Part shown: piece after piece, positions 50,642 through 61,200 of the stretch | Layout: each line of letters begins with the position of its first letter | How positions within the stretch are numbered: position 1 is the first letter of the stretch | Source of the DNA: JAJFUV01 sp964384215 | Lineage (GTDB): Bacteria; Acidobacteriota; Terriglobia; Bryobacterales; Bryobacteraceae | Direction: 5' to 3' | Length of the DNA: 64,000 nucleotides | NCBI GenBank assembly: GCA_964384215.1 | Contig: CAYLLB010000006.1 | Span: forward strand, 1-64,000 | Translations under genes and position numbers: made by a program | The notes under the pieces: generated by a model | What the model was told of the DNA's origin: nothing | Databases searched by the model: none | The model's input: only the letters and a program-made list of their open reading frames with translations

Positions 50642-53600
50642 ATGCACACACGCACTGTTCGCGCTCTTGCTCTCACGACCATTGTCACTGTTCCGTGCGT
50701 CCTTGGCCAAAGCTGGCAGATGATTGGCCGCGTCACCATGGAGGACGGCACTCCGCCACCCAAGTCAGTCGGTATCGTGCGCGTCTGCGACGGCGGCACC
50801 GTCGTGGAGACCCGCACCGACAAGCAAGGCCGCTTCGTGATGAAGCGGGTTTCCTCGGGAGGCATCGAGGATTTCGACCGTACTTCCAACTCGTCGACTG
50901 CCTTTGGCTCAAACACTATCGGAAGCAAATTCGGCGGTGGCGTCGCGCTGATGACCAACTGCGTTTTGCGAGCCTCGCTCGACGGCTACATTTCGAACAC
51001 CATCGATCTGCGCGATCCTGAAGTCCGCGAGACCCCCAACCTGCCGCCGTTCGTTCTCAAGCGCAGCGATGCCGTGCTGGACGCCCAATCGGAGTTCGGC
51101 GTGCGCCTGCCGAAGGAGGGGCAGAAGGCCTGGAACCAGGCCGTGAAAGCTCTATCCTCGAATCATTGGCCGGAGGTCGAGCACCACGCCCGAGCGGCCG
51201 TCCAGTCGCAGCCGCGGTTCTCCCAGGGCTGGCGCCTGGTTGGCGCCGCCTGCATGAGCCAGGGCAAGATTGTGGAAGCGCGAGAGGCGCTGGAGCGGTC
51301 GATCGCTCTAAACCCGAAGTTACTCAGTTCGCACCTGATGTTGGCGCGGCTGAACGTGAATGCTAAGGATTGGGAGGGCGCCGCCAAGGCCGCCCAGCGC
51401 CTGATGGATCAGGACGCCGGGCGGCGTATTCCCGAGGCGCAGTTCCTGCTGGCGGCCGCCCAGTACTACCTGAAGGACTACGATGCGGCGGAGAAGAACG
51501 CGCGCGCACTGCTGGCAAAGGCTTCGGAGATGCCCCGCGTCGAGTATATTCTCGGGCTGGCCCTGGCCGCCCGGAAGGATTACGCCGGCGCCGCCGAACA
51601 TTTGAAGCGGTATCTCGAACTGGAGCCCAAGGCGTCGGAGGCGGAGCTGGTGAAAAACTGGATCGCCAACCTGGGCAAGCCAGGCGCAGTCCCGCCAGTA
51701 CCCGAAGCCGAAGCCATCGACTTGACGCTGCCGGCGCCGGGCGAAGTCTGGATACCCGGCGGCATGAAGGCGCTGGCCCTGGCCGCACGCGTAGAGAAGC
51801 CATACACGGCCGAGAATTTTTTCGCCGTGTACTCGGAAGCCCTAGTGCGGCGTGGCGAACCCGGCTCCGCGCAGAGCATCTCCGGTTACCAGGGAACGCT
51901 GGCGGACTACTTCGCCGCGGTGAGCGAACTGGTGCAGGCAGGCGACAGAAAAGAAAACAAGACGGTGATATCTCTATCTCTGGCTACGCCTGAAAAGAGG
52001 GCTCAGACCGAGCGAATCCTGCCGCTACTCGGCTGGAAGCTCTCCCCCGAAGGCGGCGGCTTCCGGGTGGAACTTGGCAACCAGATCAAGGAAGGCAGCC
52101 GGCAGGCGGTGCCCGCGCTGCTGGGCATCAATGAGCTGGCCATGCAAGAGGCCTTGGAAGCGGGACGAGAGTATAAGATCGAGATCGTCTCGGAAAGCGC
52201 GAGGCTGATGGGGGGCGGCGCGTGGGCTGCCATGCTGCCCCCGAATCTGGTGCTGGCGGGAGGACTCGCGGAAGCTTTTGCGCGCGACTCGCGGTTGCCG
52301 AAACTTTACGCCGCGCTGAGCGCAATGGGCAACGACACCGCCTCAGCACTGGTGGGAGCCGTGGGCCTGCGCACGCTGGCTACGCAGCATGCCAATCTGC
52401 TATGGAAGAACCCGGAGGCTTTTCGCCTGGCAGGCGGCTCGGCGGCGGCCCCAGGCGGGAGCGATGCCGCAGCCGTCTGGACCAGACTGGTAGGGCCCAG
52501 CCCGCGCGATGCCGGGGCGTTCTTCGGCGCTCTATTTGAGAAGGACCGGGGCCGGCTGGCGGGCTTCTATGCCACCGTCGCTAAATCGGACGCCGCTCAT
52601 CAACGGTTCCTGATGCGGACGGTGGAGGATGCCACGCGCTACTACGGGCTGTTCCGCGATCCTTTCCTGGTCATCCGACCCGGCGATACACCCCGCGGGA
52701 CATGGCCGCCAAGCGATTTCCAGAATCTGCCGCTCGATGCAGCGGGGCGTTTACGATTCCCCGGATCGCGACTCGCCTGGACGAACGCGGCGGACGCGGA
52801 CGCGAAGCTGCTTACCAGTTTCGGATCTCCTGAGGCGCTGATCGCCGCGGCGCGCCTGGAAGGTGCGAGGAAGGCGGCGCTCGACGCTTCATCGGCAAGG
52901 GCGCTCGCGCGGCACTACACGGAGTGGCGAGGTCTTTTTCCGTATTTTGAGAGGCTACCCGGTTTAGGCGCGGAGGAGTTTAAGGCGCTCGAATCTTTCG
53001 AGGCCGCAGTTCGAAAGTCGGAACCGGAGAAACGTAACTTGGTCATGGGCGAGTGGCACTCGCTGGTAGAGCTGATTGCCTTGGGCACTCAATCGGGAGC
53101 GATCGACTCGACGGCGGGTGCGTGCCTGTTCCGGCGCGTTTGTATGGAGTTACCGGACGGCGCGTCCCCGGCCCGCGTCATCGCTATCTTGCGCGAGATG
53201 ACCGGGCAGGCGGCTAACCTGGATGAAGCGCTTCCGTCGAAGCTGCTGCGGCTGGAAGGCGAGCGCCGCACGGCGTTTGACCGGGTGAAGAGCATGCAGA
53301 AGATCCCGCGGCTCAACGTGCGGGACGAGGCAAGCTTCCTCGCCGCGTTGAGCGGGGTTGTCTACGCAGCCCGGCTCAACCCGCAGCTGATTGTACTGCG
53401 CGAGGACGCGGACTTTTCGCGGCGGCACCAGTTCGCGGACTCCTCGCCCGACTCGCCGGTCTTCCTGCCCTCCTCGCTGCGGCTGTCGAGCACCCCTCCG
53501 GGCAGTTACTTCATCGGCGGATTCGGCGGTCTCGCCGAAAACGCCCAGAAACTGGCCGTCAGCCCGGCGCAGCCATACATCGCCCCAGGCCAGTTGGACG

Positions 53601-54454
53601 ACTCCGACGCGACGCCGACATCCTCGTTCGCTAAGGCAGACCCGCGCGACGGCGTGGCCGTCTTCACTACCGACGCGCGGCTGGTGGAAGTGTACGCGAC
53701 CGTTACCGACGAACGCGGCCGCTACCTGGACAACTTGCGCGCAAACGCTTTTGAGATTCTCGACGAGGGCAGCGCGCAATCGATCAAGGCCTTCGAGCCG
53801 AGTTCGGCCGGCTTGAGCTGCGCGCTTCTTCTGGACACCACCGGAAGCATGCAGGCCGCGCTGCCCGCCTTGAAGAACGCGGCGCTACGCCTGCTGGCGG
53901 AGTTGCGCGAAGAGGACGCGGTGTCAGTGTACAGCTTCAGCGACGTAACCCTGGAGCGCCAGTCTTTCACCAAGAACAAGCGCGCGGCCAAGCGGGCCGT
54001 GCTTCCGGCTTACCCACACGGCCGGAAGGCGCTCTACGATGCCGTGGCCGAAGTAGCTTACGCCATCGCCGGCCGCAGCGGCAAGAAGGTGATCGTCGTG
54101 TTCACCGACGGCGACGACAACCAAAGTTCAGTGACGGCTGAGCACGCCATTCGAAGGGCGCGCCTGGCCGGCGTCCCCGTCTACACCATCGCGCAGGGCG
54201 CGGCGCTCAACCATCCCGGCTTGCTGAAGCAGCTGGAAAGCATCTCGACAACTACGGGCGGCCTCGCTTTCAGTATCCGCGAGCCGCGGCAAATCGAGGG
54301 CGTGTTCCAAAAGGTCGCCGGCGATTTGAAACACGGCTATCTTCTCGCCTACCAACCTCCGGAAGGAAAGCCCGGCGAATATCGAAAGATCGAAGTGCGG
54401 CTCAAGAGCACAAAGCACCATAGGGTTCGCGCGCGCGAAGGTTACTACCAATAG
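50642..54454 (+). CDS. Giant secreted TPR / VWFA-related protein, copy 1
   Basis: 1270 residues. Signal peptide (1 to about 22, ending VLG); an Ig-like regulatory domain (about 28-140; GRVTMEDGTPPPKSV, KQGRFVM) with two cysteines in VCDGG and TNCVLRAS; TPR array (about 160-350; GWRLVGAACMSQGKIVEA, KDWEGAAKAAQRLM, RKDYAGAAEHLKRYLELEP); a ~650-residue middle region I do not recognise; and a C-terminal vWA domain (about 1035-1265) of the acidobacterial VWFA-related type. The MIDAS Asp1065 (DTTGSM) and Asp1156 (FTDGDDN) are present, but the MIDAS Thr is Lys1129 (GRKALYD). vWA domains mediate metal-dependent adhesion or assembly. First of three tandem paralogues. Confidence 0.88.
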   Translation: MHTRTVRALALTTIVTVPCVLGQSWQMIGRVTMEDGTPPPKSVGIVRVCDGGTVVETRTDKQGRFVMKRVSSGGIEDFDRTSNSSTAFGSNTIGSKFGGGVALMTNCVLRASLDGYISNTIDLRDPEVRETPNLPPFVLKRSDAVLDAQSEFGVRLPKEGQKAWNQAVKALSSNHWPEVEHHARAAVQSQPRFSQGWRLVGAACMSQGKIVEAREALERSIALNPKLLSSHLMLARLNVNAKDWEGAAKAAQRLMDQDAGRRIPEAQFLLAAAQYYLKDYDAAEKNARALLAKASEMPRVEYILGLALAARKDYAGAAEHLKRYLELEPKASEAELVKNWIANLGKPGAVPPVPEAEAIDLTLPAPGEVWIPGGMKALALAARVEKPYTAENFFAVYSEALVRRGEPGSAQSISGYQGTLADYFAAVSELVQAGDRKENKTVISLSLATPEKRAQTERILPLLGWKLSPEGGGFRVELGNQIKEGSRQAVPALLGINELAMQEALEAGREYKIEIVSESARLMGGGAWAAMLPPNLVLAGGLAEAFARDSRLPKLYAALSAMGNDTASALVGAVGLRTLATQHANLLWKNPEAFRLAGGSAAAPGGSDAAAVWTRLVGPSPRDAGAFFGALFEKDRGRLAGFYATVAKSDAAHQRFLMRTVEDATRYYGLFRDPFLVIRPGDTPRGTWPPSDFQNLPLDAAGRLRFPGSRLAWTNAADADAKLLTSFGSPEALIAAARLEGARKAALDASSARALARHYTEWRGLFPYFERLPGLGAEEFKALESFEAAVRKSEPEKRNLVMGEWHSLVELIALGTQSGAIDSTAGACLFRRVCMELPDGASPARVIAILREMTGQAANLDEALPSKLLRLEGERRTAFDRVKSMQKIPRLNVRDEASFLAALSGVVYAARLNPQLIVLREDADFSRRHQFADSSPDSPVFLPSSLRLSSTPPGSYFIGGFGGLAENAQKLAVSPAQPYIAPGQLDDSDATPTSSFAKADPRDGVAVFTTDARLVEVYATVTDERGRYLDNLRANAFEILDEGSAQSIKAFEPSSAGLSCALLLDTTGSMQAALPALKNAALRLLAELREEDAVSVYSFSDVTLERQSFTKNKRAAKRAVLPAYPHGRKALYDAVAEVAYAIAGRSGKKVIVVFTDGDDNQSSVTAEHAIRRARLAGVPVYTIAQGAALNHPGLLKQLESISTTTGGLAFSIREPRQIEGVFQKVAGDLKHGYLLAYQPPEGKPGEYRKIEVRLKSTKHHRVRAREGYYQ

Positions 54455-54488
54455 CTGAAGATGCGACGTGTCCTAGGGTAACGCTTGT

Positions 54489-57400
54489 ATGGAAACGCGA
54501 AAGTGGATCTTACTAACTTGTCTGTTAGGTTTTGTAAGCACTCTCGCGTCCATGGCTGACCAAGACTCCGGCAAGCTGATCGTGGAAGGACGCGTAACAA
54601 TGGAGGACGGCTCGCCGCCGCCTCAGCGAGTTGCCATCGAGCGTGCTTGCGGCGACCGGAGCACCCACATCGAAACCCTGGCCGGCCGCGACGGCCGCTA
54701 CACGTTACGCAGTTCGGTGGTGCGTGGGTCTATAGATTCTCCTTCGAGCGGGACTAGAACGGACGCGGTCATCACCGGTGCAAACACCTGCGAACTCCGC
54801 GCCGTGCTCGCTGGCTTCGAATCCACGAGGATCAACATAGACGACTGGGTAAGAAGCGGGGCAACACGCCTCCCGACATTGATCTTAGGGAAGCGCGGGC
54901 TTGAGGAGCGCCTGCGGGAAGAACAGGGCAAGGAAGTGCCCCGGGAGGCTCTCAACGCATGGATGCAAGTATCCAAGAGCATCGAAGCGCAAAAGTGGCC
55001 GGAAGCCGAGCGGCAGCTTCGCGATATAACGCGCCGGCATCCGAAGTTTGCGCAGGCCTGGCATCTGTTAGGGACTGTGCAGGAGAACGCCAAGGACCCC
55101 GCCGGTGCACGTAAAAGCTACCTGCGCGCCTCCTCGATCGACCCGCGATGGTTGGAGCCTTACGCCGCCGTGGCGAGGCTGGACATGGAGCAGAAGGATT
55201 GGAAGGCCGCGGCGCAGTCCACGGCCCTGTGGATCGAGGCCGACACGCGGCAGGCGCATCCGGAAGCCTATGTCGAGAACGCGCTGGCACGCTTGCACAC
55301 TCGCGACCTCGACGGTGCCGAGAACAGCGCGCGCGAGGCGATCCGGCTGGATCAGAAAGGCCTCATGCCCCGGGCCGAATATGTGCTCGCGGCGATCCTT
55401 CTGGAAAGGCGCGACCATACAGGCGCCATCGAGCACCTGGAGCGGTATCTGAAGCTGGACCCGTCCTCCGCCAACGCCGGAACCGTGAAGGAATTGATCA
55501 CGAAGCTGCGTAAGCCAGCGGAAACCACCTTGCGACAGCTTGATCTGGCGGAAACCGGGTTGCCGTCACCGGTTCAGGCATGGGTTCCAGGAGGGATGCG
55601 GGCTCTGGCGGCGGTGGCCGGCATCGAGGAGGAGTTCTCCGCAGATGACTTTTTCACGGCATATGCGAAGGCTCTGGCGCGGGGCGGCGCGACGGGTCCG
55701 GGCGACCAAGTGGCGCGCTATCAGGCTCGAGTCCTGGCGTTCCTAACCGCAGTGACGAGTTTGAGTCCGTCCACAGGATCCCCGGATAAGCCCACCGTGG
55801 TGACGCTATCGCTCACGAGCGAAGCGCAACTGGCGAGGACCAAGGAAGTGCTCGCGCTGTTTGGCTGGAAGGTGGTCAACTCGAACGGCGCGGCCAAGGT
55901 CGAGCCGGGCGACCAGGAAGCGGATTGCCCGCGCCAGGCCGTTCCGGCGGCGCTCGGCATCGACGAGATCGCCTTGCAGGAAACGCTAGAGGGGGGCAAG
56001 AGCTACCGGTTCGAGATTGGCAACAGCACGGCGCGCCTGATCGGCGGGCAGGCATGGCAGAAGATCCTGCGTCCCGATCTGACCTTCGGCGGAGGAATCG
56101 CGGAAGCTTTCGCCAAGGACTTTCGCCTGGCGCGCACTTACGCGGGCTTGAGCGAGATGGACGGAGCCTCGGCCGACGCCTTGGTTGCCGGCGTCGGCTT
56201 GCGCAACCTGGTGGTTGAGCACTCGACGGTTGTGGCGGACTCGGCGCGGGTATTCCGTGTTCGCGGCACCGCGGTGGAATTGCCCGGTGGCGAGCCAGGC
56301 GAGGCGCTCTGGAACTCGCTAGCAGGCACGAGTCCGCACGATGCGCGGCGGTTCCTGAGAGCGCTTTTCGCCAAGGATGGCGGAAGGCTGGCGGCATTCT
56401 ACGCAGCGGTGGCAAAGTGCGATGACCCGCACAAGAACTTTTATGCCGCCTCGTCGGCGACGCCGCGCCTGTATGCGTTGTTCCGCGACCGGAACTGGCC
56501 GGCGGATGTCTTGAAGAACCTGCCGGTAGACACGCCGCAGAGCTTGCTCACGTCGCCGGGCCGCGTGGAGGCGATCCTGGCGCTGGCGGAACTCGATCGG
56601 TTTCGCGCGGCGCCGCTCGACGAAGAGTCCAGACAGATCCTCTCGCGCCACATGGACGAGTGGAAATCGCTGCTAGCTTATTTCAAGCGGCTGCCGGCGC
56701 TGGGCGGGTCGGAGTTTCGCGCGCTGGAAGCGTTTGCCGCAGCCTTGCCGGACTATCAGGCCGAGAGACGCAACCAGGCGCTGGGGATGTGGCATGCTCT
56801 GGTGGAGTTGACAGCGCTCGGGATGAAAGCGGGTTCATTGGATGCGAAGGCTAGCGCGCAGGCCTTCCGCCAGGCGTGCGGGATTCATCACAACGGCGAA
56901 TTCGCCGCCAACGCACTGGCGGCGCTGCGAGCGATGGCGGGGGCGGCGGGGCCTCTCGACGAGGCGGTGCCCGCCAGGCTGCTGCGTTTGGGGGGCGAGC
57001 GGCGGGCCGCCTTCGACACTGTGCGCGCGCTGCAGAAGGTCCCCTCATTGGATTCGCGCTCCCCGGCATCGAACGAGGATGCGCTTTACGCGCTGACCGG
57101 GCAGGTTTACGCTGCATACCTGGCACCCGATGGACTGCTAGTAAGCGAGGACCCCCTGCTAGTGCGGAAACATAAGTTCCTGGAGTTGAGCCTGCAGGCC
57201 AAGTATCTGCCACCTTTCCCGCCCACTGAATTGCGCATATCTACGGTAGGGGTGGCCAGTTACTTCCTTGGCGGGTACGGCACTTTCGGCGAGTTAGTTA
57301 AGACGCTGGCGCCCGGCGGCGCCTACACAATCGAGCAGGGTCGCGACGGCATCGGAGGAAAGGCCGCCGGCGCGGGCTTCGCCGGACAAGTGGATGTCCC

Positions 57401-58211
57401 TTCATCGGAAGTGATTTTCCGGGCCGACGCGCGCCTTGTGGAAGTCTATGCCACGGTGACCGACAACCAAGGCCGTTACGTGGACGACTTACCCGGCAAC
57501 GCCTTTCGAGTATTCGAGGAGGGCCGCGCGCAGCCGCTGGCCGCCTTCGAGCCCAACACCTCCAGCCTCAATTGCGCGCTCCTGCTCGATACCACTGGGA
57601 GCATGCAGGCGGCACTGCCCGCCCTGAAGAGCGCGGCACTGAAACTGATCGGAGAGTTGCGCGCGATGGATACGGTGGCGGTGTACACGTTCCGCGAAAC
57701 GCTCTTCCGGCGACAGGACTTCACTACCGACAAGCAAGCCGCCAAACGCGCCGTGCTGCGTGCCGTTCCTGACGGGAACACGGCGCTATACGATTCGCTG
57801 GCCCGCGTCAGCCGCGAGATTTCTCACCGCAGCGGCAAGAAAGTGATCGTGGTCTTCACCGACGGGGCCGACAACGCCAGCACGCTGGCCTCGGATGCCG
57901 TCGTCAAGCGCGCCAAGACCATCGGCGCGCCCGTTTACACCATCGCCCAGGGTCAGGCCCTGCGGTTCCCCCACGTGCTCAAGCAGTTGGAGAATGTGGC
58001 GATCGCCACCGGCGGCCTGTCGTTTGCGATTCACAATCCCGACGAAATCCGCGCCGTGTTCGAAGGCATCGCGGCCGACCTGCAACACGGTTACCTGCTA
58101 GCCTTCCGTCCTTCGGAGGCCAAGGCCGGCGAGTGGCGTAAGATTGAGGTTCAGCTCACGGGGGCGAAGAACCGCAAAGTGCGCGCCCGCGAAGGGTATT
58201 ACGGACGGTAA
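54489..58211 (+). CDS. Giant secreted TPR / VWFA-related protein, copy 2
   Basis: 1240 residues, same architecture as copy 1: signal peptide (METRKWILLTCLLGFV; its coding start is AT-richer than the rest), Ig-like domain (GRVTMEDGSPPPQRVAI) with cysteines in RACGDR and NTCELRAV, TPRs (about 155-345), the unrecognised middle region (SPVQAWVPGGMRALAAVAG; FKRLPALGGSEFRALEAF) and a vWA domain with a complete MIDAS: Asp1034-Thr-Thr-Gly-Ser, Thr1098 (GNTALYD) and FTDGADN. It begins 34 nt after copy 1, so they are probably co-transcribed. Secreted or surface-exposed; partner unknown. Confidence 0.88.
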   Translation: METRKWILLTCLLGFVSTLASMADQDSGKLIVEGRVTMEDGSPPPQRVAIERACGDRSTHIETLAGRDGRYTLRSSVVRGSIDSPSSGTRTDAVITGANTCELRAVLAGFESTRINIDDWVRSGATRLPTLILGKRGLEERLREEQGKEVPREALNAWMQVSKSIEAQKWPEAERQLRDITRRHPKFAQAWHLLGTVQENAKDPAGARKSYLRASSIDPRWLEPYAAVARLDMEQKDWKAAAQSTALWIEADTRQAHPEAYVENALARLHTRDLDGAENSAREAIRLDQKGLMPRAEYVLAAILLERRDHTGAIEHLERYLKLDPSSANAGTVKELITKLRKPAETTLRQLDLAETGLPSPVQAWVPGGMRALAAVAGIEEEFSADDFFTAYAKALARGGATGPGDQVARYQARVLAFLTAVTSLSPSTGSPDKPTVVTLSLTSEAQLARTKEVLALFGWKVVNSNGAAKVEPGDQEADCPRQAVPAALGIDEIALQETLEGGKSYRFEIGNSTARLIGGQAWQKILRPDLTFGGGIAEAFAKDFRLARTYAGLSEMDGASADALVAGVGLRNLVVEHSTVVADSARVFRVRGTAVELPGGEPGEALWNSLAGTSPHDARRFLRALFAKDGGRLAAFYAAVAKCDDPHKNFYAASSATPRLYALFRDRNWPADVLKNLPVDTPQSLLTSPGRVEAILALAELDRFRAAPLDEESRQILSRHMDEWKSLLAYFKRLPALGGSEFRALEAFAAALPDYQAERRNQALGMWHALVELTALGMKAGSLDAKASAQAFRQACGIHHNGEFAANALAALRAMAGAAGPLDEAVPARLLRLGGERRAAFDTVRALQKVPSLDSRSPASNEDALYALTGQVYAAYLAPDGLLVSEDPLLVRKHKFLELSLQAKYLPPFPPTELRISTVGVASYFLGGYGTFGELVKTLAPGGAYTIEQGRDGIGGKAAGAGFAGQVDVPSSEVIFRADARLVEVYATVTDNQGRYVDDLPGNAFRVFEEGRAQPLAAFEPNTSSLNCALLLDTTGSMQAALPALKSAALKLIGELRAMDTVAVYTFRETLFRRQDFTTDKQAAKRAVLRAVPDGNTALYDSLARVSREISHRSGKKVIVVFTDGADNASTLASDAVVKRAKTIGAPVYTIAQGQALRFPHVLKQLENVAIATGGLSFAIHNPDEIRAVFEGIAADLQHGYLLAFRPSEAKAGEWRKIEVQLTGAKNRKVRAREGYYGR

Positions 58212-58226
58212 GAAGAGTACGTCGTC

Positions 58227-61200
58227 ATGAAACGTGCGATCTCTGTTTCCGTGCTTGTATTGGCAACGGTTGGGCTGGTGCCTCAGGGGCATTCGCAAAG
58301 CTGGTATGTGATCGGCCAAGTTGCGATGGAGGATGGCTCGCCGCTGCCGAAGCGCGTCCCGATCCTGCGCGACTGCGGCGCGAACCGGGTAATCCATGAG
58401 GCGGTGGCGGACCGCAACGGGCATTATGTATTGCGGTTGGTGGAGGCGAGCGGCGTAACGGGCGTGGATCTCCATCAAATGAGCGAGGCGACAATCTTCA
58501 TGTCTGCCATGCGGTGCGTGTTGCGGGCATCGCTCTCGGGCTACGAATCGAACGTGATCGACCTCACAGAGTGGCGTCCCACCGGCGATCCGCATCTGCC
58601 TACGCTCGTGCTGCGCCGTCCACGACCCGAAGCGGCGTTTTCCACCGAAGCCGGCTCCGACGTGCCGAAACCGGCGCGCAAGGCCTGGGGCCACGCCATG
58701 AAGGCGGTCGAGGCCGGCAACTGGCACAGCGCGGAGCAGATCCTGCAACCAGTGACGGCCGCGCACCCGAAGTTCGCGCGAGGATGGCACCTGCTGGGAG
58801 CCATCTACCAGAACCAGCAGAAAGCCGAAGATGCGATGGATGCGTTCCGCAAAGCCATCGCAGCAGATCCGGAGGAGCTCGGGCCGCAAGTCATGCTGAC
58901 GCGCCTGGCGGTCCAGATCAAGGACTGGGAGACTGCTCTCACAGCCAGCGAAGGGCTCATCAAAGCCGATTCCAGACACCGCTATCCGGAAGCTCACATC
59001 CACAACGCCGTTGCCCGCTATCACCGCAGCGATCTGGACGGCGCCGAGAGAAGCGCCCGCGAAGCCCTGCGCCTGGATCGCAAGCGCCTGCTGCCGCGGG
59101 CCGAGTACGTGCTCGGGACCGTGCTGGCGGCCAAGCGGGATTATCAGGGCGCCGCCTCCCACCTCGGGCAATACCTGCAACTGGAGCCGAAAGCCGCGGA
59201 CGCCGAAGCCGTGCGGACGCGGATCGCCAACCTGGGGAAAACCGAAACGGCCGCTGCGGCGGCGCAGTTCGAAATCGAGAACCTGAATCTGCCGCCCGCG
59301 GGCGAAGCCTGGGTTCCCGGCGGTATACGGGCGCTGGCGAAGGCCGCGCGCATTTCGACACCGGTATCGTTTGAGAATTTCTTCGAAAGCTACTGCCGGG
59401 CCCGTGTGCGATACGCGTCCCCGGATTCCAGCCAGAGCCTCACGGGCTACCTCCGCAGCCTGCGCGCCTACTTCGCCGCCATGAGCGAGCTTTCCTCTGC
59501 CGGAGAACGGCGCGAGGGCCGCACGGTGATCACCCTCACCCTGACCGCCGGGCCGCGGCGCGGGGAGACGGTGCGAGTGCTGCGCGCATTAGGGTGGAAT
59601 GTGGTAACCGAAGGATCCGCGACCAGAGTCGAACCGGGCACGACCGAAGCCGACGGCGCCCGGCAGCCGATATTGGCGATGCTGGGCGTCGACGAGATCG
59701 ACATGAAGGAGGCGCTCGAGGCCGGTCGCAGCTACAGCTTCGAGATCCCCACTGAGAATGCGCGCCTGATTGGCGGCGAAGCGTGGGAGAGTTTTCTCGG
59801 CACCCGGAAGGAGGCTTTCCCCGGAGCACTGGCGGAAGCCTTTGTGCGCGATCTGCGGCTGGCCAAAGTTTACGCCGGGCTCAGCGCCATGGGTTCGGAT
59901 ACGGCGGCGGCGCTGGTAGCGGGCGTCGGGCTGCGCAGGCTCGTAAGACAGTACTCCGACCTGCTTGGCGCTGATGGCGAAGCATTCGCCCTGCGCGGCG
60001 AGGCGGCCGCCGTACCGGGTGGAGAAGCATCTGAAACCGTTTGGGCGAAGCTGGCTGGAGCCAGCCCGCAAAACGCGAAGGCATTCTTCCGCGCGCTATT
60101 CGCCAAGGACAACGGCAGGCTGGCGGCATATTACGCAGCCATCTCCCAGCCCGATGAGGCGCACCGGCGCTTTTTCACACATACCGGTGCGAGAGCCGCG
60201 CGATTCTATGGTCTTTTCCATAATCCTTATGAGACGCCCCGCCCCGGCGAGAAGCCCGTTGGCTCCTGGCTACCGCAATTCTATGGGCAATTGCCGCTGG
60301 ACGGCGGCACGGTGCGCTTTCCAGGAGGCCGTGGCGCATGGTCCACGGTACCCGGAACGGACGAGGACATCCTGGCGAAACTCGGATCGCCGGAGTTGCT
60401 CATCGAGTTAGGCCGCATCGAACGGGAGCGAGGTGCGCCGCTGGACGAGGCGTCCGTCAAGGCCATCCTGCGCAACCACGCCGATTGGCGGCCGCTTTTC
60501 GACTATTTTCGAAGGTTGCCGGGATTGGGCGCGCCTGAGTTCTCCGCCTTGGAACGATTCACTGCGTCCGCGCGCGGCTTTAAGCCGGACCGGCGCGAGA
60601 TTGCGGTCGGGCAGTGGTACTCCTTGGTCGAACTACTTGCCCTGGGTGTGAGGTCCGGCGCACTCGATAAGGAGAGCAGCGCTCGCGCGTTCGCGCGCAT
60701 GTGTGAGTCGGTGGGAACAACCGGCTCTTCGGCGCAGGCGGTGGAAGCGTTGCGAGCGACCCTCGGGCGGAATGCCGATCCGGACGAAGCCGTGCCCGGC
60801 GGCCTGCTGCGGCTCTCCAGTGCCGGCCGCGACCGGTTTGAAATGGCGCGGCGCTCGCTGAATGTTCCGCACCTGGCGCGGCTGAACGTGAAGGATGACA
60901 CCGCCGTGCTGCACGCGCTGAGCGGATTGGTATACGCCGCCTGGCTGGACCCCGAAGCGCTCCTGGTTAGCGAAGATCCGGAGTTGTTGCGCAAACACCG
61001 TTTCAGCGGTCCGGCCTCCGGCCCGCAAGACGGCACCCTGTTTGCCGGCGCGGAGCTGGTGCGTTCGCACGAGCCTCCGGGTACCCGGTTCCAGGGCGGG
61101 TTCATGGGATTCGGGGAACTGGCACGTACCCTGGCGCGGGGAGAGGCCGTGCTTGCCGCGCCCGTCCAGGAAGCAGCCCGCGTCCAACCTCGGGCTGCCG

